Shown here: positions 10,153 to 19,851 of the stretch, in pieces | Layout of the letters: the number at the start of each line of letters is the position of its first letter | Position numbering within the stretch: the first letter of the stretch is position 1 | Source: Paenibacillus faecis | GTDB lineage: Bacteria; Bacillota; Bacilli; Paenibacillales; Paenibacillaceae | Length of the DNA: 64,000 nucleotides | Direction of reading: 5' to 3' | NCBI RefSeq assembly: GCF_008084145.1 | Contig: NZ_VSDO01000003.1 | Location: 796,001 to 860,000 of the forward strand | Made by a program: the position numbers and the translations under genes | Notes under the pieces: model-generated | The model's database searches: none | The model's input: the letters and a program-made list of their open reading frames with translations, nothing else | What the model was told of the DNA's origin: nothing

Positions 10153-11118
10153 TTATATAGCAAAATGACACGCCACATAATGTTGGTTCCCCGCATCCCT
10201 GTACTCGGGAACCTGCTGTTTGCAAATATCCCGGGCAATGGGGCACCGCGTATGAAACTTGCAGCCGGAGGGCGGATTCGCCGGACTTGGAATATCGCCT
10301 TGAAGCACGATGCGCTCTCTCCTGGCGGTAGGATCGGGAACCGGTATGGCCGACATTAACGCCTTCGTATAGGGATGTAACGGATTTCGGAACAATTCCT
10401 CTTTATTGGCCAGCTCCACCATAGAACCGAGATACATCACGCCAACCCGGTTACATAAGTGTTCCACCACACTGAGATCGTGCGAGATAAAAAGATAAGT
10501 GATCTGCTTTTCTTTTCTTAAATCGCTCAACAAATTGATAATCTGGGCCTGTATGGAAACATCAAGCGCCGACACCGGTTCATCGGCGACAATAAAATCC
10601 GGATTCATAATCAACGCGCGGGCAATACCGATGCGCTGCCGTTGTCCGCCGGAAAACTCATGCGGATAGCGATCGTAATGGTAGCTGGACAGCCCGCAAA
10701 TTTCCATCGTGTCCAACACTTTTCTTTTCACTTCCGCCCGATTGGTCAATCCGTGATCCACCAAGGCTTCGCCGATCGCCTCGCCTACTTTGATCCGCGG
10801 ATTAAGCGAGCTGAACGGGTCTTGAAAGACGATCTGCAGTTTAGGCCGCAGCCGCCGCATCTCCTCTTTGGACAATTCGTACAGTTCCTTCCCCCGGTAG
10901 ACTACTCGCCCGCTCGTCTTATCGTTGAGCCGCAGCAGCGTTCGGCCGATCGTGCTCTTGCCGCAGCCCGACTCCCCTACCAGACCGAACGACTCGCCCC
11001 GCTCGATATGAAACGAGACGTCGTCCACCGCCTTCACGTAGCCGACCGTGCGGTGAAACACCCCGCCGGTAATCGGAAAATACTTCTTTAACCGTTCCAC
11101 TTCAATTAATGCGCTCAT
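10153..11118 (-). CDS. oppF: Oligopeptide ABC transporter ATPase OppF-type
   Basis: Second of two ATPase subunits of a peptide importer. The 321 residues contain Walker [10 protein letters not shown] at about 48-56, signature FSGGQ, Walker B LIMNPDFIVADE, and the C-terminal oligopeptide-transporter extension with a cysteine cluster (CKFHTRCPIA, then CKQQ and CHF) that in this family can hold an Fe-S cluster. It overlaps oppD by 4 bases and is last in the oppABCDF order used here (A-B-C-D-F). Confidence 0.93.
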   Translation of the reverse strand: MSALIEVERLKKYFPITGGVFHRTVGYVKAVDDVSFHIERGESFGLVGESGCGKSTIGRTLLRLNDKTSGRVVYRGKELYELSKEEMRRLRPKLQIVFQDPFSSLNPRIKVGEAIGEALVDHGLTNRAEVKRKVLDTMEICGLSSYHYDRYPHEFSGGQRQRIGIARALIMNPDFIVADEPVSALDVSIQAQIINLLSDLRKEKQITYLFISHDLSVVEHLCNRVGVMYLGSMVELANKEELFRNPLHPYTKALMSAIPVPDPTARRERIVLQGDIPSPANPPSGCKFHTRCPIARDICKQQVPEYRDAGNQHYVACHFAI

Positions 11119-12104
11119 CGTGCCACCCCCACTTCCTCGTACAGCCAGCAGGCGGTTTTATGTAACTTCTCGCCATGCTCCCGAAACGGCGGCTGCTGCT
11201 GTCGGCATATGTCCATGCAAAATTCGCAGCGGTCATGGAAATGGCAATTGTCCTCAAGCTCTATCGGATTGGGCACCTGACCGGGAATGGAGTAGAGCCG
11301 TTCCTGAGATTGCCCGAGAACGGGCTTCGCTTGAAGAAGGCCTTTGGTGTACGGATGCTGTGGGTTTTGGAACAGTTCCAGTACCGGCGCCTCTTCAATG
11401 ATTTTCCCGGCATACATCACGATGACGTAGTCGGCCATCTCCGCGACCACGCCAAGATCATGGGTAATCAACATAATGGCCGTTCCCAGCTTCCGTTTGA
11501 TTTCCCGCATCAAATCAAGGATCTGCGCCTGAATCGTCACATCCAGTGCCGTTGTAGGTTCGTCGGCTATCAACAGCTTCGGATTGCAGCTTAAGGCGAT
11601 GGCAATCATAATGCGCTGGCGCATTCCGCCGCTCAGCTCGTGCGGATAGGCCTCATAGATCTGCTCGGCCCGCGGAATCCCGACAAGCTCAATCAATTCG
11701 ATCGCGCGCTGCCTGGCTTCCTTGCGGCTTAGCAGCAAATGCATCATCAACGGTTCCGTAATCTGATCGCCGATCGTCAGTACCGGGTTCAGTGAAGTCA
11801 TCGGTTCCTGAAATATGATGGATATATCCTTCCCCCGGATCCGGGACATTTCCCGTTTGCTTAATTTAAGCAAGTCTTTACCCTCATAGAGGATTTCTCC
11901 ACCGGCGATGACACCATGCGGGCCTTCCACCAATCGCATCAGCGACATAGCGGTCACGCTCTTGCCACAGCCCGATTCTCCTACAACTCCTACCGTTTCC
12001 CCCTCGCGGATAGAAAAGCTGATTTTATCGACGGCCTTAACAACGCCTGCCGAAGTGTGAAAATGGGTCTCCAGATTGCGGAATTGCACAAGATCTTTAG
12101 CCAT
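11115..12104 (-). CDS. oppD: Oligopeptide ABC transporter ATPase OppD-type
   Basis: ATPase subunit of 329 residues with Walker A GESGCGKS at 42-49, signature LSGGM, Walker [15 protein letters not shown] and the OppD/DppD C-terminal extension with the cysteine pattern [14 protein letters not shown]. It pairs with the OppF-type subunit downstream to form an asymmetric ATPase dimer. AAGGAG precedes the ATG at 12104 by about 8 bases. Confidence 0.93.
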   Translation of the reverse strand: MAKDLVQFRNLETHFHTSAGVVKAVDKISFSIREGETVGVVGESGCGKSVTAMSLMRLVEGPHGVIAGGEILYEGKDLLKLSKREMSRIRGKDISIIFQEPMTSLNPVLTIGDQITEPLMMHLLLSRKEARQRAIELIELVGIPRAEQIYEAYPHELSGGMRQRIMIAIALSCNPKLLIADEPTTALDVTIQAQILDLMREIKRKLGTAIMLITHDLGVVAEMADYVIVMYAGKIIEEAPVLELFQNPQHPYTKGLLQAKPVLGQSQERLYSIPGQVPNPIELEDNCHFHDRCEFCMDICRQQQPPFREHGEKLHKTACWLYEEVGVAR

Positions 12105-12134
12105 AATCGCATCTCCTTCTATGGGTTCCGAACG

Positions 12135-13058
12135 TTATCTCTTCATTTTGGGATCCAGGGCGTCCCGCAGCCCGTCACCGATGAGATTGATCGCCACGGT
12201 CGTAATCAGAATACACATGCCCGGAGGAATCCAAAGCCAAGGGCGCTTCCGGAAGTCAATTAAGTTGTTGGCGTCCGCAATCAAATTGCCCCAGGATGGG
12301 GTCGGCGGCACAACCCCGAGCCCCAAAAAGCTCATCGACGATTCATACAATATCGCACTCGCCACGCTCAAAGTCGCCGTTACGATAATAATCGGCACCG
12401 TATTCGGGAGAAGATGGCGGAAAATTTTTCGGCGGTCCTTCAGTCCCAGCGCCTCGGTGGCCAACATAAATTCTTGTTCCCGCAGCGTCAAAATCTGACC
12501 TCTGACAAGCCGCGCTAATGTCGTCCAGCTTAACGCTCCAATGATGAACATTAGGAAATAGATGCGCGAGCCGGGAGATACTTTTAAATCCGACATCACC
12601 GCGCCCAAGATGATCAAAATCGGCAGAGTCGGCAGGGACAGGAAGATATCGGCGATTCTCATAATGATCGTGTCGACGCTCTTCCGGTAAAAGCCGGCCA
12701 GGGCGCCCAAAGTCCCGCCGATCACCACGGTGATGACGGTGGCGACAATCCCCACCAGAAGCGAAATTCGGCCAGCCAGCATCACGCGGAGCAGAATGTC
12801 CCGGCCCAGCTTATCGGTGCCGAACCAATGCTTGGGGGACGGAGGCAAATTTTTATCGACCAGGGAATAGTCATACAAGTTATACGGTGAAAAGAAGGGG
12901 CCGAGAAAACAAATCAGGAACATCAGCACTAAGATGATCAGCCCGCCCAAGGCCAGCTTGTTTCGGTTAAACCGGCGTACCGCCATTCGCCAAGGCGATT
13001 CCGATGTCATGGCCGGACCACCCGTATTCTTCTTCATTGTAGCGATTTCTGTGGCCAT
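12135..13058 (-). CDS. oppC: Oligopeptide ABC transporter permease OppC-type
   Basis: A 307-residue permease with an N-terminal OppC_N region and about six membrane helices. The ABC coupling motif EALGLKDRRKIFRHLLP lies around residues 210-226. The hydrophilic N terminus and the conserved FGTDKLGRDILLRV segment are typical of OppC/DppC. Strong GGAGGAGAAGG site before the ATG. It sits 30 bases before oppD and 12 bases after oppB. Confidence 0.93.
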   Translation of the reverse strand: MATEIATMKKNTGGPAMTSESPWRMAVRRFNRNKLALGGLIILVLMFLICFLGPFFSPYNLYDYSLVDKNLPPSPKHWFGTDKLGRDILLRVMLAGRISLLVGIVATVITVVIGGTLGALAGFYRKSVDTIIMRIADIFLSLPTLPILIILGAVMSDLKVSPGSRIYFLMFIIGALSWTTLARLVRGQILTLREQEFMLATEALGLKDRRKIFRHLLPNTVPIIIVTATLSVASAILYESSMSFLGLGVVPPTPSWGNLIADANNLIDFRKRPWLWIPPGMCILITTVAINLIGDGLRDALDPKMKR

Positions 13059-13069
13059 ACCTTCTCCTC

Positions 13070-14032
13070 CTACTTCAAGCGAATTCGCGGATCAGCCATC
13101 CCGTATAGCACATCCGAGAGCAAGTTCCCCAGGAGCGTTAGCACGGATAAGAACATGGTGAATCCCAGCATAAAAGGATAATCCCGCATATGAATCGCAT
13201 TTAAATAGATATGGCCGATGCCCGGCCAGACAAAAATTTGCTCCGTAATCATGGCACCGGCAAACAAACCGGGGAGCTCGAAGCCAAGCAGCGTGATTGC
13301 CGGAATCATGGCATTGCGCAGGGCATGCTTGAAAATAACCGTTCTTTCCTTCAGTCCCTTGGCGCGTGCCGTCCGGATATAATCCTGGCGAATCACCTCG
13401 AGCATACTGGTGCGAAAATAACGGGTCAGGCTTCCGGTGCTGAGCATCGTAAGCACCAGAATCGGAAGAAAACTGTGATGCAGCACATCCATAATGTGGT
13501 CCCATCCCATGGCCTTCGACCCGGCCGTGACCATTCCGCCGACGGGAAACCACCCGAGTATCAGCGCAAATATCCGTATCAATAAAAGTCCGATAAAAAA
13601 TGACGGCAATGACATGCATATAAAGACGATCAACGTAATAACTTTGTCAAAGAAAGAATACTGAAATTTTGCAGAAAAGACCCCCGTAAACACGGCTATG
13701 GTCCAACTGAGAACGAGTGTGGCGAAGGCGATAATAAAGGAGTTCCATACATAATCCTGTACGACCTCCATCACCGGTTTTTTATGCTGGAAGGATTCCC
13801 CCATGTTGCCGAGCATCATATTCTTGACCCAGGTAAAATACCTTAGATATTCGGGTTGGTCCAAGCCATAGATGGCTCTCAACTCGTCCGCCCTCTCCTG
13901 CGTCATGTTCGGATTGTTCAGCGCCGTTATGTAATCGCCCGGAACCAAGGCGGAAATGGCGTAGATAATAATAGAAATACCGATCAACGTGGGGATCATT
14001 TGCAAGAGTCTTCGGACAATATACGTTTTCAT
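13070..14032 (-). CDS. oppB: Oligopeptide ABC transporter permease OppB-type
   Basis: A 320-residue permease beginning MKTYIVRRLLQMIPTLIGIS, the standard OppB/DppB start, with six helices and the coupling motif TARAKGLKERTVIFKHALRN. I chose the ATG at 14032 rather than an in-frame upstream ATG at 14092 because AGGGGG lies 7 bases before it and the extra 20 residues are not family-like. It follows oppA by about 70 bases. Confidence 0.92.
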   Translation of the reverse strand: MKTYIVRRLLQMIPTLIGISIIIYAISALVPGDYITALNNPNMTQERADELRAIYGLDQPEYLRYFTWVKNMMLGNMGESFQHKKPVMEVVQDYVWNSFIIAFATLVLSWTIAVFTGVFSAKFQYSFFDKVITLIVFICMSLPSFFIGLLLIRIFALILGWFPVGGMVTAGSKAMGWDHIMDVLHHSFLPILVLTMLSTGSLTRYFRTSMLEVIRQDYIRTARAKGLKERTVIFKHALRNAMIPAITLLGFELPGLFAGAMITEQIFVWPGIGHIYLNAIHMRDYPFMLGFTMFLSVLTLLGNLLSDVLYGMADPRIRLK

Positions 14033-14104
14033 ACCTTTTCCCCCTGGTAAAAGAGTGCGAGCGTACCCGGAAATCATGATTTCCGGGTACATTCGCTTAT
14101 TGGC

Positions 14105-15862
14105 TTACTGCATCTCTACTTGATACAAGCTGTATGCGAAGTATTTATAAGGGGAGAAGTCGAAACCCTCAACGCGTCCGTTCACCGCCAGCATATTCTT
14201 TCTTTGATATAGCAGAATGACTGGAACATCCTTGTTCATTTCTTGATACATTTCTTTATAGATTTTTTTGCGTTCTTCGATATCGAGCGTTTTCTTGCCT
14301 TTGGCCATCAACTCATCGACTTTGGCGTTGGAATAGCCGATGTCGTTCTGGGCCCCATTCGTAATGTACACCGTGTTGTCCGGATCCGGCGTCAATCCCC
14401 ATGCGGCGAAGAACATATCGAAATCCCCGGTATTGGCCTTATCCATAATAGCGTTGAAATCCAAAGTTTCCGCCACCACTTCAATGCCCAGTTCCTTATA
14501 GTTTTGCGTCATAATCGGCAGCAAAGCGTCTACCACAGGATTATCCGCCGTGGCCGAGAAATTGATTTTGAATTTCTCGCCGTCTTTTTCGCGGATCCCG
14601 CTGCTTCCCACTTTCCAACCGGCCTCATCCAGCATCTGTTTGGCCTTTTCCAAATCGAAATCATAGGTTTCGATATTTTCCTTTGTATGCGCCCATGATA
14701 CCGTCGACTCCGGAATGTTGATGACATCGGCATACGGACCGTAGATCCCGGCTACAATTTCCTTCCGGTTCAAACCGTACACCAGTGCCTGGCGAACCTT
14801 GACATCCTGGAACTTCTTCAATTTGTGGTTAAATGCGATATATCCATAACCGTTGTTCGGCAGTAGGTTGATATCAACAAAGCCCATTTCTTTCAAGGCC
14901 TCGACATTGTCCTCCGATACGCTGATCCCTTCATCCATATCGGTTTCGCCCTGCTGCAGCATCGGCAGGTTCGTCGTTTCCGTCGTCGTCTTGAAGATAA
15001 CGTTTTTGACCTTGGGCGCTCCGCGGAAATAGTTCTCGTTGGCTTCAAAAACGACCTCCTGACCCGGGCTGTACTTGGTCAATTTATATTGTCCGCTTCC
15101 AAGCGGCTTGGAGTTCAGTGCTTTTACCCCGTCGAGATTGCCCTGCTTATAGCTCGGTCCGTAATAGTGTTCCGGCAAGATGAAAATGTTCCCAAGCTCT
15201 ACCGGCGTCAGGGCGGAGAATTCCGTGATGGACACTTCCACTGTATGATCGTCGATAATTTTTACGCCCGAAATTTCTTTGGCTTTGCCTTCGTGATACT
15301 CCTTGGCACCGACGATGTTGTAGCTCATCGGATCCGATTGACCATCATAACTCGCGTCAAGCAGCGTTTTGAGGGTGAAATAGTAGTCTTTTACGGTCAT
15401 CGGCTTGCCATCGGTAAACGTTACACCAGGCTTCAAATGATACGTATATTTCAGGCCGTCTTCCGATACGTCGACTTTCTCCGCCAGACTGTTCGTATAC
15501 GTTCCGTCGGCGGCCACTTCAATAAAGGAGTCGAAAAGCACATAGCAGACGTAAGCGTCATAAGTGGTTTCTCTAAACAGCGGGTTGAACACCCCTTTGG
15601 GATCGGTCATCCCCACAATCAAGGTATCCTTACGATTGACTGCCGCCGGCGGATTTAATGACATATCGACCGCTTCGATCACACCCTCTGGAGCCGCCTC
15701 CGCGGGAGGAGTCGCATTCTCGCCTTTGCTCTCCGTTTTGTTCCCCTCCTCGTTGCCCGGCGTCGTCGTTGCGGTGTTGCCTCCTCCGCCGCCGCTGCAA
15801 GCTCCGAGCACGAGTGAAAATACCAGCAATAGAACCAATAACCCCCACGATTTCTTTCTCAT
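14105..15862 (-). CDS. oppA: Oligopeptide-binding lipoprotein OppA-type (SBP family 5)
   Basis: Extracellular substrate-binding lipoprotein of 585 residues. The signal peptide ends in lipobox LGAC with Cys 22, followed by a Gly/Thr/Glu-rich linker of about 50 residues and the bacterial extracellular solute-binding family 5 fold (YTYHLKPGVTFTDGKPM, then the C-terminal lobe). The ATG at 15862 is preferred because GAGGAGGAG precedes it by about 7 bases; an upstream in-frame ATG at 15892 would put the ribosome site inside the gene. Placed first in the operon, it would be the most abundant component. Peptides are the likely ligand, though family 5 also includes nickel and sugar binders. Confidence 0.92.
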   Translation of the reverse strand: MRKKSWGLLVLLLVFSLVLGACSGGGGGNTATTTPGNEEGNKTESKGENATPPAEAAPEGVIEAVDMSLNPPAAVNRKDTLIVGMTDPKGVFNPLFRETTYDAYVCYVLFDSFIEVAADGTYTNSLAEKVDVSEDGLKYTYHLKPGVTFTDGKPMTVKDYYFTLKTLLDASYDGQSDPMSYNIVGAKEYHEGKAKEISGVKIIDDHTVEVSITEFSALTPVELGNIFILPEHYYGPSYKQGNLDGVKALNSKPLGSGQYKLTKYSPGQEVVFEANENYFRGAPKVKNVIFKTTTETTNLPMLQQGETDMDEGISVSEDNVEALKEMGFVDINLLPNNGYGYIAFNHKLKKFQDVKVRQALVYGLNRKEIVAGIYGPYADVINIPESTVSWAHTKENIETYDFDLEKAKQMLDEAGWKVGSSGIREKDGEKFKINFSATADNPVVDALLPIMTQNYKELGIEVVAETLDFNAIMDKANTGDFDMFFAAWGLTPDPDNTVYITNGAQNDIGYSNAKVDELMAKGKKTLDIEERKKIYKEMYQEMNKDVPVILLYQRKNMLAVNGRVEGFDFSPYKYFAYSLYQVEMQ

Positions 15863-16410
15863 ACGTTTACTCCTCCTCATGAATAATTTCATCTATAGTT
15901 TGTGAAAATTATTACTGATAGAATTTTAGCTGGTAAACGATTTTCCGATACGGGTGTAATCAGCCATGGAGTGAGGACTCTATTACCGGTTTATCCATAT
16001 GTACTATGAAGTGATCCTCATTATGATTCATTAAAGAAGCGAAGCGGTTTGATTTGATTTATATCAAGATATGACATAATTGGCGTGGTATAAACCTGCG
16101 GTTAATTAATATGCAAGCCGATGCATTAGAAGAAAGAGGAAAAACTGTATTTGAATTATTGATCATAATACATGTGAATATATCTAACGTCAAGCATTTT
16201 TTTAGCCAAATTTTACAGAGTCAAAGGATGGATTTAATATTTTAAGGCGCTATACAGCACATAAATGTAACTATTTATCACCTACTATGTTATAAATTTT
16301 CGACATATGATTGTATAATCTAACATGATTCTACTTAATTCGCCTCGGATCAACTTGGAATGATGTCGATTTTTAAGTTTTTTTGTTTCCAGTTTTCAAT
16401 AAAGGAACGC
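15863..16410 (-). promoter_or_regulatory. opp leader and promoter region
   Basis: This 548-bp AT-rich stretch has no gene. It holds a sigma-A promoter on the minus strand: TTGACG (16188-16193), 17-bp spacer, TATTAT (16165-16170). That implies an unusually long leader of about 300 nt before oppA. A sequence matching the 7-base Spo0A box (TGTCGAA on the minus strand, 16299-16305) lies upstream of the promoter, and AATTTTCACAAACTA near the gene (15896-15910, minus) loosely resembles a CodY motif. Neither short motif is proof. Confidence 0.5.
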
Positions 16411-16444
16411 AAAAAAACAGCCGATCCCCGAAGGAACCGGCTGT
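16411..16444 (-). terminator. rpsF-ssb-rpsR terminator
   Basis: Minus-strand stem ACAGCCG-GTTCC pairs with GGGAT-CGGCTGT around a TTCG tetraloop and is followed by seven T. Confidence 0.9.
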
Positions 16445-16462
16445 TCTTGGCGTCTGGTTCGA

Positions 16463-16732
16463 TTACTCCGTTGTGTACGGAAGCAATGCGATTTGACGGG
16501 AGCGTTTGATCGCTACTGTCAGCAGACGTTGGTATTTTGCGCTCGTACCCGTTACACGGCGAGGCAAAATTTTACCGCGCTCACTGATGAATTTCTTCAG
16601 CAGCTCAGTATCTTTATAGTCAATGTGAGTAATTTTGTTCACAGTGAAGTAGCACACTTTACGACGTTTGTTACGGCCGCCGCGGCGAGCCGGTCTCTTG
16701 TCGTCTCCGCCTTCTCTTTGCTTGAAGCTCAT
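16463..16732 (-). CDS. rpsR: Ribosomal protein bS18
   Basis: Small-subunit protein of 89 residues with a basic N-terminal tail ([18 protein letters not shown]) and the conserved core [21 protein letters not shown]. It binds 16S rRNA as a heterodimer with S6. Third gene of the rpsF-ssb-rpsR operon, 21 bases after ssb, and followed by a strong terminator. Confidence 0.96.
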   Translation of the reverse strand: MSFKQREGGDDKRPARRGGRNKRRKVCYFTVNKITHIDYKDTELLKKFISERGKILPRRVTGTSAKYQRLLTVAIKRSRQIALLPYTTE

Positions 16733-16753
16733 GCTTTTCAGTCCTTTCCGTAA

Positions 16754-17236
16754 TTAAAATGGCAAATCGTCATCCGAAATATCGATCGGTTTCCCGTCAT
16801 CGGAGAAAGGATCCTTCTGATTGTCCCGCGAGAAGTTGTTGCTGCGTCCGGCATTGCCGCCACCGCCTCCAAATGGAGACTCCTCACGCTGTCCTCCGCC
16901 GCCCGATCCGCCCTCGCGGTTCGACTCCAAGAAACGGACATTATCGGCAATGACTTCGGTGACGTAAACACGTTTACCTTCGTTATTCTCGTAATTCCGT
17001 ACTTGGATGCGTCCTTCCACAGCCGTCAACCGTCCTTTGCGCAAGTAATTGGCACAGGTTTCGGCAAGCTGTCTCCAGGTTACGACTGGAATGAAATCGG
17101 CCTCGCGCTCTCCGCCTTGCGATGTAAAAGGTCTGTCCACGGCAATCGTGAACTGGGTGACCGCCACACCCGATGGCGTATAGCGCAGCTCCGGATCCCG
17201 GGTAAGACGTCCGATCAGAATGACACGGTTCAACAA
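16754..17236 (-). CDS. ssb: Single-stranded DNA-binding protein SSB
   Basis: A 160-residue protein with an N-terminal OB fold (about 1-110, starting [20 protein letters not shown]), a Gly-rich disordered linker (115-145) and the acidic C-terminal tip DDDLPF that recruits replication and repair partners. Located between rpsF and rpsR, the common Firmicute arrangement. Confidence 0.97.
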   Translation of the reverse strand: MLNRVILIGRLTRDPELRYTPSGVAVTQFTIAVDRPFTSQGGEREADFIPVVTWRQLAETCANYLRKGRLTAVEGRIQVRNYENNEGKRVYVTEVIADNVRFLESNREGGSGGGGQREESPFGGGGGNAGRSNNFSRDNQKDPFSDDGKPIDISDDDLPF

Positions 17237-17278
17237 TCCAATCCCCTCCTTCGGGCTTGTTCAATACGAAACTTGCAA

Positions 17279-17563
17279 TTAGGCAACGTCTTTAGTAATG
17301 AGATAACGGATAACCTCGTCGGAAATCTTCAGAATCCGCTCAAGCTCAGCAACTACCTCTGGAGTAGCTGTGAAATTTACGAGCACGTAAATTCCGTCAC
17401 GGATCTTGTTAATCTCATACGCAAGCCGGCGTTTGCCCATTACATCATGCTTCGTAATTTCTCCGCCGTTTTGGATGATGCCTTGGAATTTTTCGACTGT
17501 AGCTTGAACAGCTTCTTGTTCAACGTCAGGACGAATAATGTACATCACTTCATATTTGCGCAT
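17279..17563 (-). CDS. rpsF: Ribosomal protein bS6
   Basis: A 94-residue protein beginning MRKYEVMYIIRPDVEQEA with the family motif GKRRLAYEINKIRDGIYVL. The ATG at 17563 follows AAGGAGGTG by 7 bases; an upstream in-frame extension of 30 residues is part of the leader and unlikely to be coding. First gene of the operon with ssb and rpsR. Confidence 0.96.
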   Translation of the reverse strand: MRKYEVMYIIRPDVEQEAVQATVEKFQGIIQNGGEITKHDVMGKRRLAYEINKIRDGIYVLVNFTATPEVVAELERILKISDEVIRYLITKDVA

Positions 17564-17584
17564 CTGGTTCACCTCCTTGTGGAC

Positions 17585-17672
17585 TATGGCCCCCAACCTG
17601 TTAAATTTGGGAGCAAGGAACGAGTCTAAACTCGCACCATAGTAGTATATCAAATCGAAACCCGCTCTGCAA
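17585..17672 (-). promoter_or_regulatory. rpsF promoter and structured leader
   Basis: Promoter on the minus strand: TTGCAG (17667-17672), 17 bp, TATACT (17644-17649). The leader that follows can fold: CGAG/CTCG hairpin, GCTCCC with GGGGGC, and outer ATGG with CCAT. S6:S18 autoregulatory leaders are known in this position in bacteria, but I did not find an unambiguous copy of the known binding motif. Confidence 0.6.
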
Positions 17673-17706
17673 GAACCTAAATAATACTGCTATATGCCTC
17701 AATGTT

Positions 17707-19218
17707 CTACTTCGCTTTGACTCCAATTCCTTGTTGGCCGTATTCGTTACCATTTCCCCACACCCACAATTTACCGCCGCTGATCCAATACATGTTCCGA
17801 CTCGTATTTTCTATGTAACTTACGTTTTTATTTAAGTCACCGAGACGTGGATACGTATTATACGTCAACATTTCGTGATTCTCGGTCAGCAGCAACACGC
17901 CGTTTACGTTCAAGGAAACCGCTGTGTAATTCAGCTTCTTGCCAGCCGCGCTCCAGCCCGTTTGCTTGTTGTATCTAAGCGCCATATTCGTGATATTAGT
18001 CGGTTTTCCCAGTTTGGAAGGAACCTTCTGTCCAAGTTGTCTCGCCGAGTTGTCCCCATACCCCCACAAGTCGCCCTTGCTGTCTATCGCAATGATATAT
18101 TCATCATTCGTATTCGCCGCGTCGAACTTTTGAATGTCTTTGAACCCGGCGATTTGTTCCGCTTGGGTCGTCTGCCCTTCCACGATTGAATTGTTCCAGC
18201 TCCATAGAGTTCCATCCTTCTTCAGCGCATACCCTTTCATATTGCTCATGGATACCGAAACCGCATCCTTGATCACGATCTGTCTAAAATGATTGCGGAC
18301 GAATTCGCGAGCCTCATCATTGGCCCAGCCAACCCCTCCCAGTTGATACACGTTCCCCGATTTGGTCAGGAGTGCGACTCCGCGATTAAACGCGTTCATA
18401 TCGACGATCGGCTCGCTGATCAAAGTGATTTTGGTCGGTTTGCCGGTAATGGTTTTGACGCCCAAATGATTCAAGTCGCCCCAGCCGTATAACTCTCCGT
18501 CCGTTGTAATATATAGGGAAAACTTCTCCCCCGCCTCGATTTTCTTAATCGTTTTGTCGGTTGTAATCAGCGTCGGCGGCAGCACCGGCATTTCGCTCTC
18601 GTTGATTTCCCGACTCGTATTTTTTCCCCATCCGTAAAGCCTGCCATCCTTTCCAAGCGCCAAAGTATGGGATTCGCTTGCGGCAACGGATATCGGTGAA
18701 TCTACGGCTTTTAACTGGATTGGTTCTTTGGCGATGGGAGCTTGTGCTCCGACGCCATATTGTTCAAACTTCACCGGTTTCGGTTCCTGGTAGCCCTCGC
18801 GATACTTTTCGTAGGGACTTGGCGATTCATAACGATCCCGGAAATCCGGCAAGGTAGTAGCCGCCTGGGCGCCTCCCGGCACGCTCACGTAAACGCCCAC
18901 GCCATAGTTGTATTTGGAGTGCCTGGATGGCTTGAACACCTCTTCATTAAAGGGAGGCGTCTTCAATTGATAATACCCTTCCTTATTTACCTGAACCGTA
19001 GAGGAGAAAAATGGCTTTTCATCCTCGTCCTTTAATTCGATTTTCACAGACGAAGCTTCAGCCAATCCTTCAACCAAGACGCTGTTATCTTCATTTCGCT
19101 GCGTGAAAATTTCAATTTTTTCTCCAATAGCCTGAACCGGCTGAACCGATATAGGCATAAATGGAAAAATGAGTGCCATGACAACCAGTATGGTTAATCC
19201 TCTTAAACGACTTCCCAC
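17707..19218 (-). CDS. Secreted RCC1-like beta-propeller protein
   Basis: A 503-residue exported protein of unknown function. The N terminus is a signal peptide (hydrophobic core about 8-22, likely cleavage after QPVQA). A beta-rich region (about 31-130) follows, then RCC1-type repeats from about 175 to the end. I count seven units, such as SHTLALGKDGRLYGWGKN, FSLYITTDGELYGWGD, KGYALKKDGTLWSWN, IIAIDSKGDLWGYGDN and a final GGKLWVWGNGNEYGQQG, enough for a closed seven-blade propeller. The start is GTG at 19218 with AGGGTG about 7 bases upstream. No LPXTG or surface-layer domain is present. It sits alone between rpsF and yjzC and has no evident partner. Confidence 0.8.
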   Translation of the reverse strand: MGSRLRGLTILVVMALIFPFMPISVQPVQAIGEKIEIFTQRNEDNSVLVEGLAEASSVKIELKDEDEKPFFSSTVQVNKEGYYQLKTPPFNEEVFKPSRHSKYNYGVGVYVSVPGGAQAATTLPDFRDRYESPSPYEKYREGYQEPKPVKFEQYGVGAQAPIAKEPIQLKAVDSPISVAASESHTLALGKDGRLYGWGKNTSREINESEMPVLPPTLITTDKTIKKIEAGEKFSLYITTDGELYGWGDLNHLGVKTITGKPTKITLISEPIVDMNAFNRGVALLTKSGNVYQLGGVGWANDEAREFVRNHFRQIVIKDAVSVSMSNMKGYALKKDGTLWSWNNSIVEGQTTQAEQIAGFKDIQKFDAANTNDEYIIAIDSKGDLWGYGDNSARQLGQKVPSKLGKPTNITNMALRYNKQTGWSAAGKKLNYTAVSLNVNGVLLLTENHEMLTYNTYPRLGDLNKNVSYIENTSRNMYWISGGKLWVWGNGNEYGQQGIGVKAK

Positions 19219-19347
19219 GTTCCTTCACCCTCTCCTCTTCGATTATGTCTGTAAATAATTATCGGTCCGAATCGGTACATGATTAAGTCGGCGTTACAAA
19301 CAATATGCTTGATTCCCCTAATTGGGACGGAAAGGAGGAGTAGAAAG

Positions 19348-19545
19348 ATGGGCGAACGTACGGAATTTGAACCGGGCGACAAGGCGCCGAATCCCGGAGT
19401 TTATGTGGAGGTCGGCGAGGCGCGCAGCTTCCATACCCAAATCAATGACCCGAAGCGGATCACCCTGGAGCGCGGCGAGACGTTCCCGGACACGACAAAC
19501 AAAAACCGCAAATGGAAAAAAGCCGAGAAGGCCCGTGTTCACTGA
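19348..19545 (+). CDS. YjzC-like small protein
   Basis: A 65-residue hydrophilic protein matching the YjzC family of Bacilli (GDKAPNPGVYVEVGE, then a basic tail). Function unknown. A strong AAAGGAGGAG lies about 7 bases upstream of the ATG at 19348; the frame opens further upstream but has no ribosome site there. It is on the plus strand, against the local trend. Confidence 0.75.
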   Translation: MGERTEFEPGDKAPNPGVYVEVGEARSFHTQINDPKRITLERGETFPDTTNKNRKWKKAEKARVH

Positions 19546-19813
19546 CTTTTGGCCGCAGCCGCACTTTTTAAAAATTTGATGTATAGAACCCGGCTCACTG
19601 CACATAATACACTCAGACGGTGATGCAAAGAGAGGTGTGGTTCCGTTGGAGGTATCAGCGAGCAACATTTTTCAGGAGTCTTATTCACATCATTGTAGAA
19701 GCCTAGATCCCGGGTTAGTGAAGACCCCTCTTCTTTAGTCCGGGCTGCATACGCGCAGGATCGACCGTTTCTTGGGTTGTGAGAGAAGAATTCCATTAAG
19801 CACACCGTCAACC
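19546..19813. other. Non-coding spacer
   Basis: About 270 bp between yjzC and the convergent NTF2-like gene. Short open frames here lack ribosome sites and family resemblance. Apart from the terminator at its right edge I see no recognisable element. Confidence 0.5.
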
Positions 19814-19839
19814 AGAAAAGGGACCCGAAAGGGTCCCTT
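19814..19839 (-). terminator. Terminator of the NTF2-like gene
   Basis: Perfect 9-bp stem AAGGGACCC/GGGTCCCTT with a 4-base loop; the minus-strand tail TTCTGG is a short T-tract. Confidence 0.65.
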
Positions 19840-19851
19840 CTGCCGTTCAAT

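Noticed and set aside
19640..19840. T-box riboswitch near the GAAA-loop terminator
   Set aside because: A GGTGTGGTTCCG stretch looked T-box-like, but the stem-loop has its T-tract on the minus strand and there is no downstream plus-strand gene.
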